Shown in pieces: positions 1 through 12,400 of a stretch of DNA of 64,000 nt. The notes beneath the pieces are model-generated. The model saw only the letters and a program-made list of their open reading frames with translations, did no database searches and was not told the DNA's origin. The stretch comes from Chrysemys picta bellii. Lineage: Eukaryota; Chordata; Testudines; Emydidae. The DNA is taken from the NCBI RefSeq assembly GCF_011386835.1, contig NC_088809.1, forward strand, positions 5,403,001 through 5,467,000, in the 5' to 3' direction. A program made the translations under genes and the position numbers. Every line of letters starts with the position of its first letter. Position 1 is the first letter of the stretch.

Positions 1-66
1 AAGACTAACAGATGTATTGGAGCATAAGCTTTCATGGGTGAATACCCACTTCGTCAGACGCATGTG
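1..66. repeat. fragment of a dispersed reptilian repeat (GACTAACAGATGTATTGGAG type)
   Basis: The window opens inside a repeat I recognise from reptile genomes by the run AGCATAAGCTTTCATGGGTG followed by a CACTTCGTCAGACGCATG segment. Its left part is cut off by the window edge. A piece of the same family, with the CTGGTGGCACCTTAGAGACT segment that normally precedes GACTAAC, lies at 40452-40492. Family assignment is from memory; the repeat class is uncertain. Confidence 0.6.
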
Positions 67-1103
67 AGAACAGTTTCACAGGATTGGGCCCCAAATTTGG
101 AAATCTGTAATAAAATTGGTGAAAAATCCGATAATCTGTGTAGTACATACTGTCCCCAGAAAGAACAATATCTTGCCTTACAGTTGAGGTAGTTATGTTA
201 ATTAGTTAAAAACTTCAATAAGAACTTGGCTCAATAAATTATCTCTATTCATTACCTTTTAGTTATAAAACAAGTGTTTGGATTAGGTTTCAGTTAATGC
301 CTTGTCTGAGTTGTTGTAAACTCCCTTCAAGCAGTCACCAGACTAGTTAGATGGACACTCTGGGATCTGATGGGATCTAACTAGGAAATCTAGGCAGAGG
401 TGATTCATAAGTCCTCTAAAATTTATTTTTTTTATTACTGGTGAGGTTAAAAAGAATTTGATTCCAGATCTCAAGGACTTACTGTACCAGGCTTATTAGG
501 GCTGCCAAATCAGTCATCACATAGTTTTCCCCCAGGCAGAAAGTATTCTGTTTGGATCAAAGTCATTTTCAGGACTAATAAAAATTGACCCCATTCAGCC
601 CTATTTGTGTTCTGACACAAATACGAAAGCATAGCCTTAATAAATATGTCTGAGCTATTTTAAAAAGTAAGTAAAACACAAAGAAACACATGGCTGAGGT
701 TGATGGAAAGACTTTGTGCATAATACAGTGAAGAAATCTTTCAAGGACATATCCTAGAGAAAAATGCCAAGGCCAGAGAGAGGTTGGATTGTCTGTTTTG
801 TAGTAATGCTTGCATAATCCTTGAACTTCTCTTGTTTTAAACTTTATTAAGTTCTGGACTCTTGAAATGATGTGACTTACATCAGATCAGTCCCTTTTAC
901 TTTATTCTCTGCCCTTTTTAGGTCTTGAGCATACCTTCAACATGTCACACTCCTCGGGCTCATGTATTGTACAGTATTATGTTAATTACTCTGGAGAATT
1001 GCAGTGAATAGGATTTTTCTGAAATAAAGGTTTCAAAGTCAAAATCTGCCCTCAGATTTGCATGCAAAATGCCTGTTCAAGTAAATGGAAGTTGCAAACT
1101 TAT
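67..1103. other. AT-rich non-coding stretch, nothing recognised
   Basis: No open frame of note, no splice-flanked coding block and no repeat I can name. Since gene 1 is already open at position 3264 in phase 0, this is probably intron of that gene, or its upstream region. Confidence 0.5.
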
Positions 1104-1111
1104 ATAAGGAA

Positions 1112-3054
1112 TAGGGCTGTTGATTAATCACAGTTAACTCGTGATTAACTCAAAAAAATTAATCTTGATTAATCGTAGTTTTAATCGCACTGTTAAACAA
1201 TGGAAAACCAACTGAAATTTATTAAATATTTGTGGATGTTTTTCTACATTTTCAAATATATCGCTTTCAATTACAACGCAAAATACAAAGTGTACACTGC
1301 TCACTTTATATTATTTTTATTAAAAATATTTGCACTATAAACGTGATAAATAAAATAAATTGTATTTTTCAGTTCACCTCATACAAGTACTGTAGTGTAA
1401 TCTCTTTATCATGAAAGTGCAACTTACAAATGTAGATTTTGTTGTTGTTACATAACTGCATTCAAAAACAAAACAATGAAAACTTTAGCGCCTACAAGTC
1501 CACTCAGTCCTACTTCTTCTTCAGGCAATCGCTAAGAGAAACAAGTTCGTTTACATTTACGGGACATAATGCTACCCTCTTCTTAATTTCAATGGCCTAG
1601 TCTTCACTTACCGGCTGGTCCGGCGGCACGCCATCGATGTTCTGGCATCGGTTTATCGCGTCTGGTTAAGACGCGATAAATCGATCCCGGAAGTGCTCAC
1701 AATCGGCGCCGGTACTCCAGCTCGCCGAGAGGAGTACGCGGCGTCGACGGGGGGAGACTTCCGGCCGCGTCTGGACCGCGGTAAGTCCGGACTAAGGTAC
1801 TTCGAATTCAGCTACGTTATTAACGTAGCTGAATTTGCGTACCTTAGTCCGAAGTCCGGACTAAGTGGGGACCAGCCCAATGTTGTCTGAAAGTGAGAAC
1901 AGGTGTTTGCATGGCACTGTTTTAGATGGTGTTGCAAGATATTTACGTGCCAGATGCGCTAAAGATTCATGTGCTTCTTCATACTTCAGCTACCATTCCA
2001 GAGGACATGCTTCCATGCTGATGACGCTCGTTAAAAAATAATGCGTTAATTAAATTTGTGACTGAACTCCTTGGGGGAGAATTGCATGTTTCTTGCTGTT
2101 TTACCAGCATTCTGCCTTATATTTCATGTTATAGCAGTCTCTCAGATGATGATCCAGCACATGTTGTTCGTTTTAAGAACACTTTCACTGCAGATTTGAC
2201 AAAATGCAAAGAAGGTACCAATGTGAGATTTCTAAAGATAGCTACTGCACTCGACCCAAGGTTTAAGAATCTGAAGTGCCTTCCAAAATCTGAGAGGGAC
2301 GAGGTGTGAAGCATGCTTTCAGAAGTCTTAGAAGAGCAACACTCTTAGGCGGAAACTGCAGAACCCGAACCACCAAAAAAGAAAATCAACCTTCTGCTGG
2401 TGGCATCTGACTCAGATGGTGAAAATGAACATGCATCGGCCTGCACTGCTTTGGATCGTTATCGAGCAGAACCCGTCATCAGCATGGATGCATGTCCTCT
2501 GGAATGGTGGTTGAAGTATGAGGGGATATATGAATCTTTAGGGCATTTGGCATGTAAATATCGTGTGATGTTGGCTATAACAGTGCCATGTGAACCTCTA
2601 GTCTCACTTTCAGGTGATATTGCAAACAAGAAGCAGGCAGCATTATCTCCTGCAAATTGTAACCAAATTTGCCTGACGGATTGTCTGAAGTAGGAGTGAG
2701 TGAACTTATAGGCTCCAAAGTTTTACATTGTTTTATTTTTGAATGCAGGTTGTTTTTTTTTTTTTTTTTACATAATTCTACATTTGTAAATTCAACTTTC
2801 ATGATAAAGAGATTGCACTACAGTTTGCACTACTTGCAATAAGGGAATTGAAAAATAGTATTTCTTTTGTTTTTTACAGTGCAAATATTTGTAATAAAAA
2901 TAAATATAAACTGAGCACTTTACACTTTGTATTCTGTGTTGTAATTGAAGTCAATATATTTGAAAATGTAGAAAATATCCACAAATATTTAAATAAATGG
3001 TATTCTATTATTGTTTAGCAATGCAATTAATTTTTTAATCGCTTGACAGCCCTA
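1112..3054 (+). mobile_element. hAT DNA transposon with decayed transposase
   Basis: The element begins TAGGGCTGT and ends ACAGCCCTA, and is flanked by a perfect 8-bp target duplication ATAAGGAA (1104-1111 and 3055-3062), diagnostic of hAT. The outer 250 bp on each side are imperfect inverted repeats rich in GATTAATC and AAATATTTGTGGAT. Inside are remnants of the C-terminal transposase. One frame (about 2170-2309) has a block ending in FKNLKCLPKSERDEV. A second frame (2400-2693) has a VASDSDGENEHAS acidic run, SMDACPLEWW and VPCEPLVSLSGDI, the last two typical of the hAT dimerisation region. Stops and a frame break between the blocks mean it is not functional. A Harbinger-like MITE interrupts it at 1594-1877. 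Confidence 0.92.
1594..1877. mobile_element. Harbinger-like MITE nested in the hAT element
   Basis: A GC-rich block with related ends (GGCCTAGTCTTCACTTA and, reversed, GGCTGGTCCCCACTTA) sits in otherwise AT-rich hAT sequence, with CAAT on both sides. It contains a perfect palindrome around AGCTACGTTATTAACGTAGCT (1812-1832) and the shorter inverted pair CTTAGTCCGGAC/GTCCGGACTAAG. The MITE at 36772-37014 has the same internal palindrome design and similar ends, so both belong to one family. The 65-aa open frame crossing it is a by-product of GC content. Confidence 0.8.
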
Positions 3055-3263
3055 ATAAGGAAGAATTTGGCTTTGTGATTTAAAAATTAGGACCAAAGAC
3101 CTGCAATGTAGGTTTCCAAAAAGGTTGTTTAGAAGTTTCTTTGGGTATTATTTTAGTATGCTACAATATTTCCAAATTAATTGTCTATGTCCAAAAGTAC
3201 ATAAAACAAAATTAAGTAATAATAATTAATAAAGCACATTGAAAATTAACTTTTTCCTCCTAG

Positions 3264-3468
3264 GTAACAGGGCAAATCAAGAATTCAGGGCTGAATAGCT
3301 TGCCTGATATTATGGCATTACCGCTTCCTAATAGTTCATCTCGAAATCCAGAATTCCAGTACCGAATGGTCTTAAATGGAGATGATCCAAAAGTAATGGA
3401 TATCAAGACATGTGTTCTTCTTCAAGTTTATACAGTGGATGTAGATTCTGGAGACCTTGTTATAATAG
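3264..3468 (+). CDS. gene 1, exon A
   Basis: The acceptor TTTTTCCTCCTAG precedes it and the donor G|GTATAT follows. It is 205 bp, entered in phase 0 and left in phase 1. It reads VTGQIKNSGLNSLPD at the start and ends in VDSGDLVIIG with the split Gly codon completed in exon B. The first beta strands of C2-like unit 1 are here. Being in phase 0, an earlier exon must exist; none was visible at 1-3263. Confidence 0.88.
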
Positions 3469-6400
3469 GTATATTAAGCAAGTAGTATTACCTAGCCCTC
3501 TTTCTTTCCTCTGTCATTTCTCTTTGCTCCTCACCATACCTTCTGATGCTTGTGTCTTCTCAAAGATAGAGCACAGAACTTTATTTTATAGCACATGCAA
3601 ACTGTTGAAATGCACGTCGTAGGGACTGTGAGGATCACTACTAGCAGAAGCCTGAGAATAAAGTAACACAAACTTTTTATAAAGCATAGAAAATTAGTAC
3701 AGACAAATATTTTATACTGAAATGCAATTAAACCAATGTTTATAGAAATACTTCTAGTCTATACTTTGCAACTGGATTCAAAAGAATGGATCATTTATGC
3801 GATTGGGCCAGCATATGGCAACTATAGTTTAATTTAGACAAATAAACAAGGAACTAGACCAGGGAATTATGTTCAAGGGAATAGCCTTCCAGTTTACTGA
3901 TCAGGAGAAGGATTTGGAATGTGTTGTGAGAAAAATAATCAAAACTATCAGAGCAGTGTACAACAGCAGTAAAAAAAGGGAAAAAAGATGCTAGGTTATT
4001 GGATAAATCCAGCTCACCTTAATCACACAAGTAGTTCCATTGACTTGAGGGGACTTAGGAAAGAGATATCAGTATTTGGCTCTGTATTAGCAGATGGACA
4101 AAATACAAAACAAAAGACACTACTGCTGCTGCTTTAGGCACTTCTTATATTTCCATCTGGAAAACCTGTGTAAGACAAGGCACAGAACCAGTGTTGTTCA
4201 TTTGGAAAGGATGCGGCAAAGGGTAAGAAATATGATACTAAGTCTTGCAATTAGGTGGAAAGGTAAAGGGAGTTGGGCTCATTTTAATCAATAAAAAAAG
4301 GAGTCATTGAAGTGACTTGTTAGAAATATGGAAAGTTAGGATAGGGATCACCAGAGCTGATGGACATTTTGAGACTTTTAAAAGCTAAGTAGCAATCTAA
4401 AGATGTTGAAAGTAGAAGTTTAACTGGATATTAAACTAAGATTCTTAGTGCCTGTTTATGGTGGCTGTTCAGATGGAAGTTAAAGATCTCATGAATTTTT
4501 AATTTTCGAGCATAGGAAATAACCCTGGTATCTTGATCAACAATTCTATCTCTCATTAAAGCTGATTCTAATGTTCATGACAGTATGTCAGTTATTCAGA
4601 ACACATAGTGGCTGCCAGGTTGGCTTTACACACTCCTTATATTGCCATGATCTAACTCATTATTCTGCAGAGCATTGTGGGATAACTTGGATATGAAAAG
4701 TGTTTCGGAAAATCAGAGTTTATTCTGTTCTAAACTGAGAAGTCAGGCAGAACTGTTCCTCACAAGAAGTAAATTATATACAAAGTAACTTATCAGGAAA
4801 GAGATGGCAACCGTGATAAAAAATATTAGTTAGGGACATCTAGATTTGCTTCTGAAAAGGGAGAGAATTGAGGGATATGCTGAAAATGGAGGAAAAGGAG
4901 TAATAACCAAAAATGATCAGGCAAGTTTGGTTAGTTAGGCTTTTCTTATTCCTAACATTCATTTTGGAGAAGTAATAGTTGCACAAGATTGAAGTTAGTT
5001 TCACATTGCAAGCCTGATAGAATAGAATAGATTCATGTGGATACAGTTAGTTCCCAACTATAATATAACCTTTCAATTACTGTTAATTTGGAAGAATATG
5101 TGTGAACATCAACATTAACTGTTCACTTCCAGGCATTCTAACTTTTTAATTTAAATATATGGAAGTTTTGTAAAGAAAGTCTACCATTGGTTTAACAAAT
5201 GCACTGTAAAATCTTTAGTGATCCCTATTTCTCTGTAGTTTTTCCTTTGCTTTATGTTTATAGGAAACTCTGTGATACGTGTGTTTAATGATGATGGGAA
5301 GCTAAATGTAGGAGGATTTCAATTAAGACTGAGAGGAGGGATGCCAACGAAGGAACCAGCAGCTTTTACACCATCTGCATTAAATCCGTATCCAGCCATT
5401 CCCTGCTGCACTATACTACTTCGATTGTTACCACACACTCAGGCAAGTATATAGAGTTTCAGCCATAATAGTTACTCTATCTGCTTGAAATGCATGCTGC
5501 ACTGTGGAAATCAGCCCTATATGCTTTATATAGATCAGAATGTAAAGGTGTGATGTTAACTCCTGTTGGCTAATGTGCACTAATGAATACATTTTAAAAG
5601 TCCAATGTAGACCAGGCACAGCCTTTTTAACATTTGCTAAATTAGTTGAGTTAAATCCGAAGGAGGAGCCTTAGAGGTGCCCTAGTCTTTAACTTGACCA
5701 GAGAAGCATGTGTCAGAAGCACTGGGCCTTGTCTACAATAGACTTTTAAAATATTTTTATTACCACATGCTAAAATCGTGCCCTTACATCCTAGTGTAGG
5801 CAAGGGAGTTGCATAACTGCTTGAAATCACAGTCTTTGGGACTGAAGTGTACTGTACCTAGATGTGACAGAGTGTAAGTTCACTAACAAGTACCAAATAC
5901 ACAAGGGACTAACTCCATCTTCCCCTTCCCCTCAATTTTCATAGATGCTCAGGGGAGGGGCTGTTAGAGGGGTTTGTGAGAGATGGAAAAAGGAGATTCT
6001 GGGAAGGCAGGGGTCTACATCCAAGTGCTGAGAGCTGGGTGAATTCCAAAATCGAGAATCTTTGCTGTGTATGGTTTTGCTTATAGTAAATTTATTTTTA
6101 TTTATGCGGACAAAGATTTGCTACTGTTGAGATATCATTGCTGATTGCAGCTGTTTAATTTCTCCTGAGTCATCCCAATAGCTTACACCAGAACCCTGTA
6201 GTTTGACAGTGTTTTTACAGTTTTCAGTGCCTGCACCAAGCTACTTGATGGGATATTACTTCTCAAATGATGCTAAGCCCAATAATTCAGAGCTAGAGGT
6301 TATATCCAGCTTTCAAAAGGACAACAGCTTCCCAAAACTTGTACAAGACATGGCAATACATTTAATTAACAAAGAACAAAGCAAAGGTACGAAAACAAAT

Positions 6401-9400
6401 TATTGGTACCTAATTCACAAATGCTCTTCCTGCTATTATTTGTTTTACAAACCATAATACAATATGATTACATATATAGCTAACCTCTCTTTATCATTTA
6501 TTAAACTGAGCCAAATCTGTCCTCAGACCCTCACATGCATCTCCCATGAATCCAATCCTAAAGGGAGATGCACATGGGTATCTGAGAGCAGAATTGGCAT
6601 GCTGTTTTTACTGAGTAATATGTGTATTTGTAGCTAATCAATTTATTGTTCCTAATTGCTTAGGAAGCACTCAACAATAGTAGTTTCATGTGGAAGTATT
6701 ATTATTCATGGGCACTGCCTAAGGGATGCATGGGCAAGGTAGAATTTAAAATAATCCTACTTTGATTAATGTCACACTTACATTTAATCTTAATTTAACA
6801 TCTATCCATTAAAACAGTAAGGCTTTGTCTACATTAGCACTTTTGTTGGCAAAATTTTTGTCAGTCATGGGTGTGAAAAAAACACTCCCCTGAACGACAA
6901 GTTTCTCCAACAAAAGTGCTAGTGTGGACAGCGCTATGTCAGCGGAAGACGCTCTCCCGCCAACATAGCTACCACCGTTCATGAGCTGTGCCACTGTAAG
7001 ATCCATAGTTTAGACATAGCCTAAGAGTTCCTAATTTAAGTCTCTCGGGCTATGTATACACTTCAGCATGTACCTGTGTCCTAGTTTGAATGCATGTGAG
7101 CTTGGCCAAGCACAAGCACCTCCCCGAGAGTCCAGTCTGCAGAGACATGCTCCAGACCCAGTGTTGAGACACTGGATGGCATTTCAGGAGCACTGTCTGA
7201 GATGCAAAAGGTGGCAGGACTCAGTGCGGGGTTCATTCATGGCAGACTCAACGGACTGTTGAATTCTGCAGTTGTTGCATATTTTTCATGTATAGACTGG
7301 TACAGGACAGCTAGCACAGCATGGTGGGACCACCATGCCATGCAAACCTGAGATGACCAACAGTGGCAGTGGAAGTTTGTGAGGCCCTTAACACTGTGGT
7401 TTACCCACAGGTGACAGACATAAGAAATGTGCCTGAAATAATAGCTCTCTTGCAGAGAGTAGGGTCCCCAAACCCCTTTGCCCACCAGCAGGAGCCAATG
7501 AGTATGTCAGCCGAAAAGGTACTACTCCCAGTTTCCACAGGCCTTGATCAACCAGAGGCAGATTCAGAAACACCAGTGTAGGAAGTATGTCAAGGTGCAT
7601 GGTGCCAGATTGCTGAGATCATCTGGCGTTTACCTGCTTAGAGAAGAAGTGACCTTATTTCCTCCTCATAACATTATCATCAGTTGGGTGTTGATGCCCA
7701 CTCTTATTTTGAGAGATCTGTCCACTTCTGCTATGGTTCATGAAGCCATATTCTGACCTCAGAGGGCCTGGCAAAGAAGTTTGTCACACTTTTAGCAGTT
7801 GCAGGATGGTGATGGAGTGTGCATTTGGCAGCCTGAAGGCAAGGTGGTGGTGCCTACAAAACCATGTGGATGCCATTGTGGCCAATGCCATCTGTATGAT
7901 TGTGGCCTGCTATGCCCTGTGCAACATCTGTGAGGCTAAAAGGCATGGAGTGGTCTCAAGATACTCTGGCTTACAGGTTTGGTACAGACACAAGAAAGTG
8001 CCCCATCATCACTGATGCACCTAATGTCTTATTCTTCTATTATTCTCACAGCAAAATGACTGATGTAGTATTCTATAATTGGTTAATAACATAGTAGAAC
8101 TATCCTGATTGGTTGATAACTTAGACTGATTAATAATTAAATCACACAGTGTTTTAATATCATGCGCTGCAGAGAGTTGCAGGAGACAAATTAAAGAGCC
8201 ACTTGCAGCTCCCGAACCTCAGTATGAGTATCACTGAATTAGATGATTGGAGTGTGGATAATAGGGAGGTATGGGCAAAAATGCATCAGATGACACATGT
8301 GAAGCCTACAGTCTAGACATACCTTTTGCTTTATATTTGGATACATGGTGTGGAACTTAAATGTTTAAAATTGTTATTTTGGATGTGTAAGTGCTGATTT
8401 AAGCATCAAAATGCAGAATTGGGCAATTTTTGTTCAAAAGGTATTATCAAAAAAGGCATTTCATCAATTGCCAAATTATATATAAGATGTCAGTGTTTGT
8501 TTCTGCAGTTACACTTGATCATTTGGAAGCCTGGTATGTGGAAAGGTTGGATGAAAAAAGACATTCACGACCAGAACACTTTCCAAAATATATCAATATA
8601 CATCATGCAGTTCGCTATCGGCAGGAAGTAGGCATCCGGATAAAGGTCAAACAAGCCTTTGGACTTAAAGGTGATGACAAATACTCAAAGATTATTATTT
8701 GTATTTTATTTATTTTAATAAGCAATACTATTTAAAACAAAACAAAACAAAACTTTTCACTATGACCAAAATTCCCCTTGATGGTAAATGTGCTTGTGAT
8801 TTTTTTGCAGGATCTGTAAGTTTGCACAGGTAGTTTGTGAAATGTCTTTATTGCAAGTACCTCTGAACAATGTATAGTAATAAAATAAAGTAAATACTAA
8901 AGTAAAATAAAATAGTATGGCTAATTAACAGTATGATTGGAGAGAGAGAGAAATGTCATTTGTGTTTTAAAAATACACCTCTACCTCGATATAACGCGAC
9001 CCGATATAATATGAATTCGGCTATAACGCGGTAAAGCAGTGCTCCGGGGGGGCGGGGCTGCGCACTCCGGTGGATCAAAGCAAGTTCAATATAACGCGGT
9101 TTCACCTATAACGTGGTAAGAGTTTTTGGCTCCCGAAAACAGCGCTATATCAAGGTAGAGGCGTAGTTATGATTTTGGGAGTTCCTATTCCCATCAACAA
9201 TGATTTTCACAGACGAGGAACATAAAATCCATGCACCTGAGCATTAAGGGACAAATCCTACCAGCCCTCAGTAGTCCTAGGGAATCAGGTGGTTCTGCTC
9301 CATTGGGTGGATTCTGGAAGCCAGCACAGAGAACCTGCCCCATCAGCATGTGACAGAGTTGCGCTCCACGGGGGCTGCCAGGTTCCCAGCAGGCAGGGTT

Positions 9401-12400
9401 TTTCTCTTTTGATGGGACCAATGAATCTGCAGTTTTATTGATCCATTGACCATTTCTCCCAACTGCCTGAGGAAGCACCATTCCTTCCCCTCAACCTCCA
9501 CTGTATTCCTCAACATACCACCTTATTATTTGGACTTTGCTAAGTGGACAGGATTTGCCCCTAAAAGACCAGGTTGTCTCATTGACAGTCTATCTGACTT
9601 AATGTAAAAGTGATAAGTAGCAATATAGTTGTACTTCTTGGTATTTTAGATGCCTAGTCATAAATATGTACAAATTAATCTTCTGTGCTGCCTATTTTTT
9701 TATGCAGCTGGTGGATATTATGTAAATGTGTTAGCCAGAGTCCTTAAGGGAGCTACAAGCATGCATTTGCCTGAGTTACCTCAACAATGGGCAGGAGAAG
9801 AAAAATTTCTAACAAGCCAACTTGATTTTACAAGTCTACAGAGCTCACCACGGTGGACGGATCCATCTGTGGTATGTAATAACTGCCTCTTTGCATTTGC
9901 TCCCCACGAATGGCCTATATCAGGAGAGAGAAGGATATTTACAGATATTTTTCTTTTTTTAAATAATGAAAAAACAAACTTCTGTGAGGTCTAAGGGTAA
10001 TAGCTGAGCTGATAAACCCAAACTTTATAGATATGGTTCAGCTTCTATGCCAGCTGTTATCTGGCACTTGAAATTTGATTGAGCAATTAGTATATAATAT
10101 TCATAAGGAATGTCACACGATGACTGGCGCCTGTGATTAAAAATAGGTCCAGCTCCCCTGTGCCAGAACAGGTGTGCTCCCAGTTGAACCAATTAAGGGG
10201 ACTCTAAAGGATCAGAGGGCTCTCAGTGAAGAAAAAGCTAGAAGAGGAACTGTGGAGAGAAGCTGCAGGGAGAGAAGGTCTCCTGCAATGGTCCCTGAAG
10301 AAGGGTATTGGGTCTGGAGGAGAAGACCCAAGTGAAACAGCACCTCAGCGAGGAGGGGCTGTGCACTGCTTAAAGCTGGGTGGAAGATTTGTTCTGTGAA
10401 TGTTTCTTCTTGGAACTTTGTAAATAAAGAAACCTGACCCCAGGCAGGGTTGTGATTTGAATGAGAGTGATTGTGTGGAGTTTAAGGAGACCTGAAGAAG
10501 GGGAAAACAGAGCATGGCACTGCAGACGCACCCCTGGCCAGGAGTGGTTGCTTGGGTGGTGGCCACCATGGTACAGGGAAAGATAAAGCAGCCTTATTTT
10601 CACCTAGTGACCAGTTCCCCAGTGGCTTGATTAATTAGATCTGTCTCCATTTGCATTAGGACATATATGTTCTTTATTATCAAAATAAATTTTATACTCT
10701 AAGTAAGGCCTTGTTTCTAAAAGTGCGTGCTCTTTCCAGTACTCTGTAGCTACAAATCAATGTGCGATTTGTGCTCAACAGCAGTTAACACACTAATTAT
10801 TAATGTTTCTGTTCATTTTATGGAGTTTTTAATAACATTATATACGGGGCTGGTAGCATGGCCTATTGTTAAGGTTGCCAGACACTTCCCATTATAAGAC
10901 CCTGATTTCTCAGTGTGCACCTGCTCAATAGAGACTTAGAGTTTAGCAGCTAAAATCTCAGAAGATTCCATCCTCATTGAGCATGCTCCACCCCTTCATA
11001 TCTCCTATTTCTGACCAGATTGTGCATATGACTGGACTATGCATGTGCCATCCCTGGCCTACAGGGGCAAAGAGGGACTTTCTCTTCATTCCAGCCCCTG
11101 TCTCAAGTTGGGCACCCAGAAAATGAGGAACACACAGTTAGTGACCAATTGTTGATAAGTTTGGTTTAAGTGACCTGCCTACTATCACATAGGAATTCTG
11201 TGGCAGAGGAATGGATAGAATACATTTATCCAGGACAGCACTCAAGTGCGTTAACCATGTGGCTATCCTGTCTCTTCCTGTAATCCCCTGCCTCATTTTC
11301 TACACACCTTCCAACTTCTGCAACAAATGAGACAAGGGTCCTACACCCAACTGTCTCCTTCACTACTCAAACCTGATTCATTGTCTGGGTAGGCACATCC
11401 TGTGCACTAACTGGTCAGGAGGTTCTGTGGGAAAAAATAGTATGTGAGCATGTAATTAAAGACTGTCTCATAATTAATATGCACAAGGTGATCAAATTAA
11501 GTTTGTACAGGCAGTTCCTAACTTTTGAGTTCTTGGCTTGCAATCTTAATGTTCTTTTCATGTAGTTTTTTGTATGTAATATATATTTACAATATAAGAA
11601 AATAATTGAATGCAATAAATCAATCTGATTGATATCATTTAATTTCTGTAACCCAACAGTTAACCCATTAGAAAATAGAGAGTGAAATTATTACTGCTCC
11701 TGTGTGGTTGACTTGTAGGGGGAGGGAGGATGTGCACAGAAACCCTTTCTCCCTTCCAAGAGCACCCAAATGTTACATACCCATAATGCAGCTGTTTGTG
11801 CTGCATGAGCAAAAGAATTGGGGGTCCAGCTAGTACTATTGATATCACATGCTGCACCTTTTAAAGAAGTGCATATAGCAAGTGCTATTGCTAAATACAG
11901 GGCCGGCTCCAGCATTTCTGCTGCCCCAAGCAAAACAAACAAACAAAAAAGCTGTGATTGGCGGCGGCAGTTCAGCGGCAGGTCCTTCGCTCCTAGAATT
12001 GCTGCAGGTACCGCCCCTCTCCCTGGGCCGCCCCAAGCACCTGCTTGTTAAGCTGGTGCCTGGAGCCGGCCCTGGCTAAATATGTTTCCTCCTTTGTGCC
12101 TGGAGGCATTATGGCTTACACAGGCATAATGCCTTTCTCCGCAGCCACTGTTCACACCACTCCAATGCTCCAATGGATTTCAGAGACATCATTTAGCCCA
12201 TTTTACATTCTCTTTACTTCGGCATGTGTGGACATTGTATCCACCTTGAGTAAATACAACAAAAGGTTTGCATTCTAAGTGGAGAAAAATGTCATAATTT
12301 GGCTCCTCTTTTCCTCAAATGTATGAGGATTTTCTCTGCTACAGTTCGGAATTCTTCCTTCTTACATATAGCAGTCTAGTATATCTACTCTAGTAATAAG

